The notes below the pieces were generated by a model that was not told where the DNA came from, did not search any database, and saw only the letters and a program-made list of their open reading frames with translations. From contig NC_083645.1 of NCBI RefSeq assembly GCF_963576545.1, positions 4,860,930-4,924,929 of the forward strand: 64,000 bases of DNA, written 5' to 3'. Positions within the stretch are counted from its first letter, which is position 1; the number at the start of each line of letters is the position of its first letter. Made by a program: the position numbers and the translations under genes. This stretch comes from Limanda limanda (Eukaryota; Chordata; Actinopteri; Pleuronectiformes; Pleuronectidae). Below, in pieces: positions 37,359-49,702 of this stretch.

Positions 37359-37936
37359 TGTTAACATGTGGGAGATGGGCAAAACTAATGTAACCAAGGT
37401 CTCATGACTTCAAAATAATTAAAATAATTATTTTCCAAACCAGAAGTGCAAACTACTTCCGGTACCAGGACTATAAATATCCTGGTTGAGAGGCGCACTT
37501 CCTCTTTGCTGGCTGAGCAGTGCGAAGTGCGAAGTTCGGAGCTACCGGACAAAACTGATCACCTCAGGTCAGGTTATTACCCCCCACCTGTTTTTCCCTC
37601 TGACAATTGATGGCGAGCTATCCCTGTTCCCTACGAGCCTCCTTGCCCTGCGAGCGGTAGGAGAGAACTCACCTTAAACCTTTTTTTTTCCTCCCCCTCC
37701 TTGGTCCAACATTTTTTTGGACCAACAGACATTGATTAACTGAAATCATACAACTGAATTGAATCAATGTGCATAAGTGAAATTATTGAACTGAGATATT
37801 TAATTTTGTTAAGGGAGTCATACTATTGTTTTTGTGTTGTTGAGAAAAATACAACTTATATTTAAAAGCACCCTTTGTCTCTGTCTTGGTATTCACACTA
37901 AGGGCTCCAACCGAACCTTATAGTCCACATGTTACA
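37359..37936 (+). mobile_element. Solo LTR-like element
   Basis: Starts TGTTAACATGTGG and ends CCACATGTTACA, so the ends are inverted repeats and show the TG...CA form of LTRs. Inside is a TATA-type promoter motif (ctataaatat near 37471-37480) followed by a GC-richer transcribed-type region. No primer-binding site follows the right end and no polypurine tract precedes the left end, so a solo LTR is likely. The flanking five bases (cttca and ctaag) do not match, so the target duplication is decayed or the ends are slightly off. Confidence 0.55.
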
Positions 37937-38144
37937 CTAAGAAGTTACAATACAAACGTTTTTATAAAAAGCACTGATGTATACACAGGTGTAATTTATT
38001 CTGGCAAGTTCGTTTTTTGATTTATTACTGGGAGAAACATCATGATGAACAGATGAGACGGACTCGCAGTAGGTTAGGCCTCAGCGGGATCTCCATACCC
38101 GTCTTATAAATTAGCTTACAGTGCATTATAGACATGACCTTTAT

Positions 38145-38685
38145 GGAAACTGATAGTCCTTTATTAGTCTCACTATTGGGACTTTGAAAAGCATTTGTGA
38201 CAGCAGCAAAGGAGGATGGTTAAAGTACAAGTAATACAGAAGTAAAGAAATGCAAATACAGGGCAATATGAAAAATAGAAAGTCATACAAACAGTGTAAA
38301 CAGGTTAAACAATGTAACTGGATTGTACATGTATGACACTTAGATTGCAAAGATTGTAAATAAGTATTGCACAGTTGGAATTAGTAAAACCTGAGTGAGT
38401 TTACCGCGCTGGATGTGGCCTACAGGGGGCAGTGCTGGTTCCTGAGCAGCAGGAAAAGAACAACCTGTGATACCTCTCCTTCAGACTACTCTGGTAAATC
38501 GGTCACAGAGGGAGCTGCCCAGTGAAATGATGGTGTCCTGGATGGGTTGGGACTCGTCCATCATGTCCCACCACTGGGTCTAGTCTCTTCCTGTCTGCTG
38601 TCGAGAGGCTGCATCCCCAGCAGACCACTCCACAGAAGATGGCTTATACCAGCACAGAGTCACAGAGGGTCATAAGTATCGCCCC
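38145..38685 (-). mobile_element. Rex1-like non-LTR retrotransposon, 3' end
   Basis: On the minus strand the copy runs from a stretch resembling the C-terminal coding end of Rex1-type LINEs ('ccatcttctgtggagtggtc', 'gctggggatgcagcctctcg') into a 3' untranslated part and finishes near 'gagactaataaaggactatc', as I remember the family. The coding part is broken by stops. It is 5'-truncated, as usual for LINEs, and has no intact reverse transcriptase. Confidence 0.65.
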
Positions 38686-38699
38686 CTGCGCTCACTTCA

Positions 38700-39148
38700 A
38701 AACTGTTGTACAAAGCCATACAAATATACTGTGTTCCTGTTCAATAGTACCTCATTGTAAGAATGTATTCCTGCAGGTTGCTATTGGACCTGCATTTCAT
38801 GTAAATCTACATCGACTCAGTTTTCTCCCTGCATGACAAATGACATTAAACGCTGTGCTGTGACATCCGGGTCCAGCTGTCATCACTGTATTGTGACAGC
38901 CAATTAACTCCAGCCAGTAGTCAGAAACATTGTCAGGCAGATGGCTGCACTGTATTTCTGATGGCTGAGCAAAGGCCTCATGTGTTATTTATTCCAAGGT
39001 CAGTCGGGGTTCAGGGAATATCCCTCCCTCCAGAAACATTGCTGGCACTAACGCACCCTCTCAGGTTCCTCAGCTTTATTCATTTATGCAATTAATGCAA
39101 TTTGGCTGCTGGCACCAAGACGAGCTCTCAGGCCCCAAACGCTCAATA
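38700..39148. other. Non-coding DNA, possible conserved block
   Basis: 38860-39130 is of mixed composition with E-box-like CAGCTG (38873-38878), ATGCAATTAATGCAAT near 39088-39103 and balanced base use. No coding frame. Conservation cannot be judged here. Confidence 0.35.
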
Positions 39149-39149
39149 C

Positions 39150-39196
39150 TCACACACACACGCGCAAACACACACACACACACACGCACACACACG
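39150..39196 (+). repeat. (CA)n microsatellite
   Basis: CA/CG run with short interruptions. Confidence 0.9.
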
Positions 39197-39408
39197 TTTT
39201 TCCAGTCAACTCGTGGTTCAGAAGAGCTCCCTATTAAATAAAGTGGCATCCAAGCACTTTAATGCATCACCTATTTAGAGTGAGAGAGGTAGAGAGAACA
39301 ATAGATAGAGCTGACGTGGAGGTAAAGAGAGCAAACAAATGGAGAGATATAGCGCAGATGAAGACGGGATAGAAGATGAATTGCCTCTCTTCTCAGCTGT
39401 GGGTATGA

Positions 39409-39443
<35 letters not shown>

Positions 39444-39446
39444 CGT
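39409..39446 (+). repeat. (GT)n(GC)n alternating purine-pyrimidine tract
   Basis: An uninterrupted GT run passes directly into GCGCGCGC and then GTGCGT. Alternating purine-pyrimidine sequence of this kind is the classical Z-DNA former. Confidence 0.9.
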
Positions 39447-39524
39447 CTTTTCAACTCCTACTCTCTGCCTGGTACACCTCATTATTCATGTGCAGAGTCT
39501 TTTAGCGCTGCGATACTGATTGCT

Positions 39525-39566
39525 TCACACACGCAAAACAAACACACGCGCGCACACACAAACACA
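39525..39566 (+). repeat. (CA)n with CGCGCG core
   Basis: CACACACG, then ACACACGCGCGCACACACA. It is largely complementary to the GT/GC tract 80 bases upstream. Confidence 0.85.
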
Positions 39567-39922
39567 GCCTCTCGCTCCAAATCAGACACGTACGGTGTAT
39601 AACCCGAACACACACAGACACATTTATGCAGGTGCTAACTCACAGCCTGCCGATAAGTGTTGTGATTCATTCACACGCAGCTAGGGAGTGTGTGAATGTG
39701 GATAAAAAAACTGAAACACGCTGACATATACTCCCACAAATGCAGTGAGAGACTAACGTTCTCTTCATAGTACCCTCAGCTACAGTAAATTACCAAAGTG
39801 TGCGTGTTCGGATGAACCTACTGTATGTATCTGCCCTGGGTGCACAGAATTCAGTTTATGTATTGATTATAAGACTCTATAGAATGTGGGTTATGTACCG
39901 AACTAGAACGGTACTCAGGGAG

Positions 39923-40256
39923 CAGACCTCCACCAAGGCCCAACAGTCTCCAAACCACAAACCAAACGCATTTTTATTTGGATATGCACCAAATTATTAT
40001 TATTATGATATAATATCAGTCCCCTTTACATGCTTGTTTTTTTTTCATTCTTTGAAAGATCAAGGAAAATGGTGAAAAACACTCACGTTAAAGAAAGTGA
40101 AAACTAGTGCCTGGATCTGCCTCCTGATCCGGATCCAAAACTAAGATCCATAACCCATCCTCCCATCAAGGAATCTGTCCAGTAGTTTTTGTGTTATGCT
40201 GCTGCCCAACACAAATAAACAAATGCAGACAAATACATAACTTTGGCGGAGGTAAT
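39923..40256 (+). repeat. Fish interspersed repeat ending 'ctttggcggaggtaat'
   Basis: The words 'cctccaccaaggcccaacag', 'ggatatgcaccaaattatta', 'tgatccggatccaaaac', 'cccatcctcccatcaagg', 'ccagtagttttt' and the end 'actttggcggaggtaat' are in the order of an ancient, very common teleost repeat. The AC/AAAC-rich part before the end is typical. Class unknown to me. Confidence 0.7.
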
Positions 40257-40278
40257 GATTAAATATGCTCTGCTCCCT

Positions 40279-40296
40279 GCTCTCTCTCTCTCTCTG
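40279..40296 (+). repeat. (CT)n microsatellite
   Basis: Short CT run just after the interspersed repeat. Confidence 0.85.
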
Positions 40297-40958
40297 CAAA
40301 GAACAGCATGCCACAACAGGAATATTCATCACAAAACCTGTCATCCGATAATAATTTATACCATATCCCATATATTAACTGCATATACCACAGTCTTTCC
40401 AGAAAACAATGTCCTCATTGCTAAGTTAAAGTCCATGGAGTTTCCTGTTCTCATCTGGACTGTTTTCACCCCCGGAATATAAATTTTACTTCTGAGTTTT
40501 TGTGCACAGATATACCCTCGTTGCACTTTCAGAGCCGGCACAGCTCTTGAGGTGAGAAAAGTGGATTTGAGCTGGCATCACTAACCTGACCCCTGCACTG
40601 GTGGAGGTGGCCTGTGGTCTCTGTGTGATGAAGCCTGGCCTGTGGGCCTGCAGCCGCACCGCTAGGTGTTACACTGGAGACGATAGATCACAAGTAATAA
40701 CACTCCCCTGCTGCAGCACCTCTGTGCTCCCTCAGTCCCCCCCTCTCCTCCTTCTCTTTCCTCAGACATTCTGTACAATTATTCCCTCTACTCTCCTTTG
40801 CTCTCTTCTTGACATAAAAAACATGTAAACTCAACTCTTTCTCTCTGAGATAATCAGCACTGCGAAGGCAATTTACTACAAATATAACGATATAAGATAA
40901 TAAAATATATTCCAACTTTACAGGGTGGTAAAGACTTTTGATGTTGGATGTGGATGTT
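40297..40958. other. Non-coding DNA without recognised features
   Basis: Only short frames. A pyrimidine-rich patch at 40735-40810 gives an apparent frame that is not gene-like. Confidence 0.4.
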
Positions 40959-41195
40959 GATACCCGACCTGAGCCTTCCGGGACCCGATGATGACTTTTG
41001 AAATGATATTATGGTCGGGTTCTGTGAGGTCGGTTGAGCTTTCTACTTGATTTCTTCTATCTGCACATGCATGTGATCAGGAAAATCGTTAGGATGAGGT
41101 TGGATTCTGACAGGAAAAAACTGACGGCTTGTTAGGTTTAGTTCTGCCCCTGCTAATTTCCTCATAAGGGTCCGTCAGGTTCAGACAGAAAATTT
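40959..41195. repeat. Repeat with CGGGT/ACCCG words
   Basis: 'gatacccgacctgagccttc', 'gggacccgatgatgac', 'tggtcgggttctgtgaggtc' and 'gggtccgtcaggttcag' resemble a diverged fish repeat built around 'cgggtt' words. Identification is tentative. Confidence 0.35.
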
Positions 41196-43735
41196 GGCGC
41201 AACTTCTGAGGAAGAATAAATCTGGATTCTGTGTGAAACTGCCACTGAAAATGGTCAATGCTGCTTTGGAGAGTATAATCAGCGAAATATTATAAAACAG
41301 GTTTAAAAAAATGTCCGGCCATTCTAATTGATACTCACATCTTGAATGCTCAGTTGCTGCATTTTTTTGTATCACTACGTCATTCTATGAAAAGTCTCTA
41401 AGCCCCTTGAACTCTCAGTGATGCCCAGTGTCCCTGCATGAAAGTCAGTGTTGTTGTGCATCCCACCATCAAGCGTTAACGTATACGTCTGAGGCTAGCG
41501 TTAGTTCTGAGGAGCACCTTATTGGCAAACTATGATTTCTCAAAAGATATAGAGGCTTTTAATCTTTAATGAACATGAATCATCACACTACAACACATAT
41601 GTTGAACTTCATAAGGATTTGACAGATATAAAAACAAGATTAAAAGGAAATGGGTGAAAGAACATCAAAAAAATTAAAGCATAACCCCTTTGGCACACAT
41701 TTATCATATTGGGCGGCAGGTTCAGGCAGCTACTTCTGACTATAAAAAGAAGCCCACCTATCGCCTCTTTCTGATGTTTAATGAGCCTCCATTTGTTTGC
41801 AATCATGTTTTTTATCTCTCCCTGTCTTTTAATTAAAACGTCCTCTTTTACCTTTACATAGAAAGATCAAAGCAGGAAAAGGAGCTCCTGCTAATTGGAG
41901 GTAGATTTGGCACTTTAACAATATTTTGTTTTGACTAATTTCCTCTTGTGCCAAGGTGTATACAGAGGAGCGGGGGTGGGGTTGTATAGGTAGAAAAAAC
42001 AAAAAGACGTTGCAAAAGGGAACAGAGCGGTTATTTTGCTCTGCTAATTTCTGCTCACAGGTGAGTTGCAGGAATTAGTCAAAGCAAAAATAGTGGATCG
42101 AGAATTAAAGAGGATGCACATGAGCGCTTAAAATAGCGATGGAAGGTAGAGAGCTAAAAAAAAGAGAACAATCGACATGGGATCAGCTAACAAGTCACTA
42201 GAGGGGAGACAGAAACAAGAAAGAAGAGAAACAAATGCAACTCCGAAGGCAGGAATCCCGATGTTTTGTTGTGCCTATTTCTGTCAGTGTTGGAGGTCAA
42301 GGGCATAAAATAACACCGTGATGGCAAATCAGGGAAAGACACCAGGTTCAGAGGAGAAGAAAAAGATTGGGCCCAATTATCACCTCCTGTTTAGTGTTTT
42401 TGAAGTTTTCATTGCATAATTATACACGTAAAATACCCAAAGGTTAAACAGCCCTGTGGGGAGATCGGGGTGCTGTATCATTTATCAAGTCAAAACACTC
42501 GCCCACCTAAGGACTCAAGGTCAGCGTGCCTGGCATTTAACGGGGCGGAAGAAGTGGGCTGTGATGAACGATGACATGTTTCATACTGCCAGTGTAGCGG
42601 GGGGGGAAGCTTACATGCAAAATATGACCGATTTTATATTTTCAGAGGCCCTGCTGCTTTTGACAAATTATAGATCAAAAAACATGAATGTGAGATGTCC
42701 AGAGGAAGCACAGTTTAAATTATATATAATACAAGTTAGATATACAGCATGGTCTAGTTGTTTAACTCGGAGGCTTCTGAAGAGGAAGATGATGACATGT
42801 TTCCTGACTATTTGTCACTGAGGGTGACGCTCTGGCTCAATACACAAGAGAGTGACTGGCACAATGACTCAGAGGCCACTTTGCAGTAAAATAACTGCAT
42901 GGCTCATATTATCCTCACATTTTCCTTCATTCTTCCAGCTCTACAACTTACAGAATCTGGTTGATTTGTGCTGTGGAACAACCACTCAAGTCAAGAAATC
43001 GCCTTCAAAGCTTAAAATGTTTCTGTTTTGCCCACAACCTTAAATGTTCAAGAGAGGGATTAATGGCTTGATGTTGACATTTTAAGTATAACTTTTGAGT
43101 GGAAAACCTCCAGAGACCTATTTCCTGGAGGTAATCAAACATGTACAATTTTCTGTTTGCATTTCTACGAATGCTTTTAAATTGTTGGCCCAAATCAAAA
43201 TAAAGCAGCACTCAAAGGGAAATTCAATTATTTGCAACCCAACCTATTTCCACATAAATATCACTCTTGTGATTGTATGAATCTCACTAACATTGAACTT
43301 CTCACCTTGATATTCAAGCAAATGAGGACTCAAGTAAAACAAGTTATGATTCATCAAATGAAGCAAATCGAACTTTCTACAGATATCCCAGATTTGTAGT
43401 GAATCAATGTGGAAACATATGATGTACATTTATAGCAGTTTCGTTTTCAATGTAAGCCTGGATGGGTTACGTGATCATCCCAGTGTTTCCAAACATCAAT
43501 TTCATCAATTAGATGTGCTATTCAGATAGAAACATCCGACTTTGCACTCACTCCTACAGACAGAAAGCAGGACATGGCTGAGTTTTTAAGAGGTTATAGT
43601 GTTGTCAAGTACTTATGAGAGAATGTTTCAACATTGGACAATTATTCATTGGTTATCAAAAAATGAAGTCCATGGTAATGTTGGGATTTTAAATGATTCA
43701 CTTATTACCAAGTCCTTGTCCACATTGAGTGTCTG
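41196..43735. other. Non-coding DNA without recognised features
   Basis: The 121-codon plus-strand frame at 42456-42821 has no domain, and its downstream GT context is weak. 41940-42400 is purine-rich on the plus strand. No repeat is named. Confidence 0.4.
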
Positions 43736-43937
43736 CATTTATGTGGCACTTTGTATCTAGAGCCCTTTACAAGGCCCTCTCCTTCATCTGGTCACCATGG
43801 CAGTGAGCCGCTGTGCAGTTTTTATGTTTGGTGTCTTTCCCAAAGACTGATGACACTTGGAACATGAGAAATAATCTGAAAGCCTTGTAATTGGTGGATG
43901 AACCACTCATCCTCCTGAGCAGCCACCATGACAGTGC
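43736..43937 (+). repeat. Fish interspersed repeat ('agccctttacaagg...cctcctgagcagcc')
   Basis: 'gcactttgtatctagagccc', 'ggtgtctttcccaaagactg' and 'ttggtggatgaaccactc', then 'atcctcctgagcagccacc', parallel a widespread teleost repeat with 'gtgtcttgcccaagga' and 'cctcctgagccac' words. The copy is strongly decayed. Confidence 0.55.
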
Positions 43938-45377
43938 TTGTACTAGTTTAACTTGACTGTTACTTGAACACTCCTTTTGTCTTTGTGCTTGTTAGGGACT
44001 GATGTCTCAACCCTTTAAATTCACGATGTGAGCAGTCATAGAATGGAAGTGCAACAATTAGACCAGAAGTCCAGGAACTTGGTTCAGAGCTCTGATTTTA
44101 CTTTCTCACAAGATAAAGATCCATGGCATGGATACACCAAACTCAAGGACAGATAGAAGGGTCCCCTTCTATCTGAAATTTAAATTAGTACAATAACTTT
44201 GCAACAAATTATTAAGGCTAGAGTTTATATTACTTAAGGCTAGGAGAAAAATACAATATAATCTGTCAATCACCGGATCAGTGCTCCGACTGAGTAGTCC
44301 CACTTGTTGACCTGAAACCCCTGTTATGTTGAAAGAAACCCCTTTTAGAAGTCTTGATATTTTCAAATTCTCCCAACTAAATATCAGAGATGAACGAAAC
44401 GCTGCTCTTCTATGTCTTTTTAACTGATTTACAGTTCAACATCACTCTTACACTAGCTGGGCCTGATTCCAGTAGGCGGCTGAAAATCCTCCTTTATCCT
44501 TTCATGTCACATTATTTCACCAAAGTTACTTAATGCAAGCGGGGGAGTAGGGAGTGATGAATAGGAATGAAAGAGGCACAATTCTCCCTATTACAGTCAG
44601 TGTACCTTAAAAATGTTTTTAAAGGAGCAATTCTAAAGTAAAGTAGTTCCATGATGCTGGTTTAAGCAGGGTTTACTTTATGAGTAGTTTTATCTCTGTT
44701 CGTTCAGTTCTTTAGAGCAAAGTGGACTCAAGAAAGTGTTGCATCCAAATGCATTTAAGGTAAGGTTTAGTAGGTTTTTTATATATGTATGACTGAAAGT
44801 TGCAAATAATAAAAAAATGTGTTTGGGTTAATGTGGTGATGCATTTGTTCCACGTTTACCTTTGTGAAACCACATTTCAAAGAGCTCCAATGCTCTCCAG
44901 CCTCAGCAGAATATGCCTTCCCTCAGTCGCATTATTCCCACGCAGCCTTTTACAGTTTACCAGTGAGCCGCTTCAGCAGAGCAGCTGGGAGTTCAGTGGC
45001 TCATTCAAAGTCACCTTGACAGTGTTAGGGGAAGCTGGGGAGTTTTAATCAGATTCTCTCCATCCACATTTTCACTGCTGGCCTGTGTATTTAAATTAGA
45101 CCCATGGGTGCTTAACGTCATATGCAAATGCACACGGCTCAAATCAGCAGTATCGTCCAACTAGACTTGAGAGATAAATGACTCATACGCTTTCCTCATG
45201 GGTGAACTCCACAAACCTGAATTTTCAGACTCGGAACTTGAAGGAGTCATTAATAAACAGAGTGCAAAGGTGGAGAAGCGTCACAAAGCTGGGATCTTTG
45301 GAACAGTGAAGCGCTGCATTGAGGATAAATGTGAGACACTTTCTTATGTGATCAAGTGGTAGTTGCTATCTAACCCA
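43938..45377. other. Non-coding DNA
   Basis: Apart from the palindrome, nothing is recognised. 45060-45360 is of mixed composition with an ATGCAAAT octamer at 45122-45129. Confidence 0.4.
44150..44175. other. 12-bp-arm perfect palindrome with 2-base spacer
   Basis: cagatagaaggg and its exact reverse complement cccttctatctg are separated by tc. A hairpin or cruciform is possible. Nothing around it suggests a transposon end. Confidence 0.75.
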
Positions 45378-45379
45378 TT

Positions 45380-45465
45380 ACATTTCATTTAGATTACGCT
45401 TTTATCCAAAGCGACTTACAATAAGTGATATAAGTGAGATAAACTCGGAAGACTAGGGTAAGGGT
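45380..45465 (+). repeat. Fish repeat with 'cttttatccaaagcgactta' core
   Basis: The core 'gcttttatccaaagcgactt' followed by acaataagtg is one of the commonest short repeat words in teleost genomes. The sequence before it (tacatttcatttaga) also fits. Confidence 0.7.
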
Positions 45466-48400
45466 AGAACCCTTCAAACAACCCTTTAACTGGATTGTAT
45501 TCAGGACCCCTCTAATAACCATGAACTTTTTTTTTTTTAATCCAGCTGATTATCTTATTTTGTTCAAGTTGCAAATAAAAATGTAATTGAATCGCTATGA
45601 CAATCATTTCATGAAAATAGCTATTCACACCATCAAAAGAAGCACGTAAATAGTCTGAGAGAGACTAAAGAGTAACGTTTGTTACCATGTCCCCTTTATG
45701 AAGTTTGAAAAATGTCAAGCTGCAAATTTTTCATGTTAAAAACTTTTCTGTGCGGGGCAGAAGTTTCTATGGACATGAGTCACGTAAAATTGAAATGACA
45801 GATGTGAACTTGCTGACTGAATGTGTATAAGATATATAAATCAATCTGTCCCGTCTTTCCTGCAGTTGTCACTGTGTCATTGATATAATGTTGTCTAGGG
45901 GTAGGGCTAAGGCTGGCAACTGTTCTTGTCTCGATGAAGATATTTTGTAACAAGGTTGTGTCGACAGATTTCTTTAAACAGGAGAAACATCTGTTAAATA
46001 TCCACATTAATGTAGACAAGGCCCAGATTATGTTTGATGATGTAACAACACATGGAGACAACCAGCTGTGGTTACTCTGTAGATGTACCTACAATATATG
46101 ATAGTTCATTATACATGATGCCATGTCATAGGTAAAACAACTCAACATCATAATGTAGTTCATATTAAATCCATTCAAGCCGTTACAGTACTGCCTGCTC
46201 GTACTTCATAATATACTAGTGATAATAACATAACATTTCATTTCTTTTAAAAAGTTAAGTTCAGTCAGTGGCATCATGGGAGACTTAACACTTCAGCTTC
46301 ATTTACATTTTTTCACACTAGATCCATTAAAAAATATGCAAAAGAAGCGATACGCAGTCCTTGTTAGCAATGTACTCATGTATTTATAGACAATTATCAC
46401 TGGATTATTTTGATGTTGTAGAAAATGTAAAAACAAGATTATTCTCAGGCTAATTCTGGAGTTGTACCGAGCGTTGTCTTTCATGATTTATAATCAGATT
46501 TGTGACGTTTATTCACTATGAACATCAGAGATAAAATGTCCTCATGAAGTGTCACATCATCTGGATCTAAACATACGTATCTCTGTTCAGGATTGAGTGA
46601 TGACTGAGGGGGGGAGGGGGTGATTTGTGATGAAAAGTGGGGCAGTCGGGTTAAAGTCCCTTAATTGACACAGTGATCTGTGTCTGTCACAGTCAGTGTA
46701 GGTTGTCGTGCTCACATGGCTGCAGCACTAAGTACTTGCTGTCTTTATAAAACCAGTGTTCACCTGTCTGTCCCCCTGACCTCGTGCAGTATGTTTGTTT
46801 CACAATCCACCAGCAAGGTATCAGTAACTGGTAACTTAACATCAGAGGGATGTTGTACATTGCATAGTGTATCTCTTTTTTAAATTCAATCTGTGTCTCA
46901 CCACAGTTAGCCTTTACTCTTTATGTGTTGCCAGTGATGAAAATGGCATGTTGGTGCAATTGCAGTAAGCAACTCACTAAATCTGTTGCCCACTCATCAG
47001 CTGACCTTTGTGTCCCACGAGTCAGGAGCTGCTGTTGGCACATGAACACATCACTCAGCAGCATATACTGTATTACAAAAACATGATACAGTGCACTCTT
47101 TATGAATGACTAAGACAACATTTAATTATCTGCAAGATGGTCTGGGACAAATGGAAACCACTGGCCTGTAACCAGTAGCTTCAATCTTTGTCAGGTTTCC
47201 AGACTTCAGAAAATGCCTGGCAGGATTATGGGCAAAAATATATTTCAGTTACGTTATGGAGGTTTTCTGGAAGCTGGTGAAAGGAGAACTCAAGCAGAAG
47301 CCGATGTTTATTGTAGAATTTATTGTAGACTCGATGCATCTAGAAGACCAGAAGGTGAAACAATATTCACACGCTAACAGAGTAAAATGATCAATCCTAG
47401 CCCCCAAGTCTGAAGATGTCTCCCACGGCTTCCCAGTATATCTTCCTCCACTTGCGTAACCCATTCTAACAGCACATCCATGAAAGGCTAGAACTGCCTT
47501 CACTCTATGTTACATGTAGGTGTTTGCATGGATATTTAAGCTTAAAGAATGTTGTGTCTTGCCCCTGTTGTAATAGGCAAAAGAGTTGAAGTTGGTGTCT
47601 CTGTCTGGGTCATCTAAATTAGATATGATGTGATGCTGCTTGTATATTGCTACATGAAATAGTTGAAGGAGTTTACAGGTTATACAAACATGCAAACAAA
47701 CAACGGCTCATCTCAATTGTACCTCAAGTGTCATCAGCTCCACTACAGCACAAATTAAAATCTGTGTTTCTTTGTGCTGGATGTAAAACACACACATATC
47801 GTGGAGTGGGAGCTGTGCAGCTTCTCACAAAATCTTTCTCATCGTCCTCCCCCTTAGAACATTACAGATAAAAATGCTATTTAATATATTTTAAATGCTT
47901 GAATTAAAACAGATTATTTCTTCTAGGAGACAAATTGTCACATTCCTGTACACTTATTACATTTGACAAGATCCTGTTAAAAAAGCATGAAGTAGGCTAC
48001 AGTACAGCAAAGTAAAGCAAGAAATGTCCTTATATTATATTTTAAATTAGATTTACAGCACAATCCTTAAAACCATAATTTGCCCAATGTTTGGACCTCA
48101 GTGAGATCCTGCAACTAAAGCACAAGATGTAAAAACACCCACATTGAAAACCCCAGTCACAACAGCAGTAAATCAACATTTGCTGTATCAGTCAGTTCAG
48201 GTTCATCACAGAATAAATAATGCCTAGATTTAGTTTAAAAAGAGAGAAAATTTACTTTCATAAAGCTCCAATCAAAGGTTGTATTTGCCATTGACGTTCG
48301 GAGCATAAGGCTCATCATAGTACTTTTGATAAAGTAATACAATATTTGCTCATGCCCACTTATTGTTTATGGAAATATGATGTAGGAAACATCCAGCTAT

Positions 48401-49060
48401 CTGTAGATGCACACATGGTAGATTTCTTAAAGATGTTACTTCTTCCATATCCCATTTTTAAGCCTTAAATATGTATACATATATATCTATAACATGTAAA
48501 CATATCAGAATACAAAATGGGATAAGAAAGAATTGATATTATATACATTACATTATAACTTACATACATTACTAATTAGCTGAAATGTTAAAAATGAATA
48601 TAAACATAAGATATTTACTTTCATACATTTACCTCCTCAGGAGTTAGTACGTTTTAGGAGCTCACAAAGTGTTTTGGATTTAATCCAGAGCTGATAGATT
48701 TGAACAGCAGTTGCCCTTTAAGTTTTGTTGTCACTGCCGCATCTCAAACTGAAACAGCGTTATTCTCCGACCGGCTAAAAGTAGAGTGAAATTATCCGCC
48801 GCTTGCCCTCCTGGTCTGAAATGACAGGACGGGGACCTGTTAAACTACAACAGTCCAGCTTTTGGTGCTTTTTCTAGGAAATTTCTACATTACTGCTCCG
48901 CGGGGAGTTTTTGACCTTTTAGTCAAAGCTGCTTCATATTTCAAGGGTAAACGAAAGGGCACAGGCGCGTGCACGCACACAAAGACAGACAGTAACAGAC
49001 ACAGGCAGACATGAATGAAATGAGGAAGATGCAAATCATGCACACAACCTCATGCACTAA
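45466..49060. other. Non-coding DNA without recognised repeats
   Basis: A G-rich run at 46608-46620 has too few separate runs for a standard quadruplex call. 47240-47500 carries an 84-codon minus-strand frame with no recognised domain. 48650-48960 is less AT-rich and could be regulatory. Confidence 0.4.
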
Positions 49061-49074
49061 ACACACACACACAC
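49061..49074 (+). repeat. (CA)n microsatellite
   Basis: Short CA run. Another lies at 49225-49244. Confidence 0.8.
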
Positions 49075-49224
49075 ATTTTTGGACCACACACGAGCACAGA
49101 TTCAAATCACACAGCCTAAATCATCCAGACAAACTTATCCAGCACCCTTCTGCTAAAGTCCCCCAAAACACCATGTATCTCATCAACAAGCCACCTCTCT
49201 GTCTCTCCATATCCCTCTGTCTTA

Positions 49225-49244
49225 CTCACACACACACACACACA
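49225..49244 (+). repeat. (CA)n microsatellite
   Basis: Uninterrupted CA run. Confidence 0.85.
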
Positions 49245-49382
49245 ATGTCTTCAAGATCTCCCGCTAACGAACGTCGGCAGCCATTATGAAATTCCCCTGC
49301 TCCTTCTCTCTCCTTAACGAGCTTCAATCAGCTAACGGCCCACTTTGAAGTGGCGACAGACTCGAATAATTAGAGAACACTG

Positions 49383-49702
49383 TGCAACGGATGAGGGAGA
49401 GAATGAAGAGAGAGAGGTGACTGAAACTGATGAATAGAGAGGAGAGGAAAATTATAAGGAAACCACCATAGAAAAGCAAAGAAAGGAGAGAGTAGGTGAA
49501 GTGAGAGAAGAATCAAGGATTATTTTAATTGTTTTCCATCCTGTATTCTTTTTTTTTACCATAGTTGCCTCCAGGGAAAGAGGAAAGAGGTGGAGGAAAG
49601 TGAGGCAGAGCAAAAAAATAACTACTCAGGAAGAAAAGGAAAGAGGGACGAAAGAGGAGTGTGTTTGAGCTGGAGAGAGGTGGAGGGGAAGAGAGGAAGG
49701 AT
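49383..49702 (+). repeat. Purine-rich tracts
   Basis: 49383-49520 and 49573-49702 are strongly A/G-biased on the plus strand, split by a T-run near 49550. The bias produces overlapping minus- and plus-strand frames that are not genes. Confidence 0.5.

Noticed and set aside
42456..42821. 121-codon plus-strand frame
   Set aside because: Ordinary composition, no domain and no splice-bounded structure.
46608..46640. G-rich run as a possible quadruplex
   Set aside because: Only two long G runs, with the next too far away; it does not meet the four-run rule.
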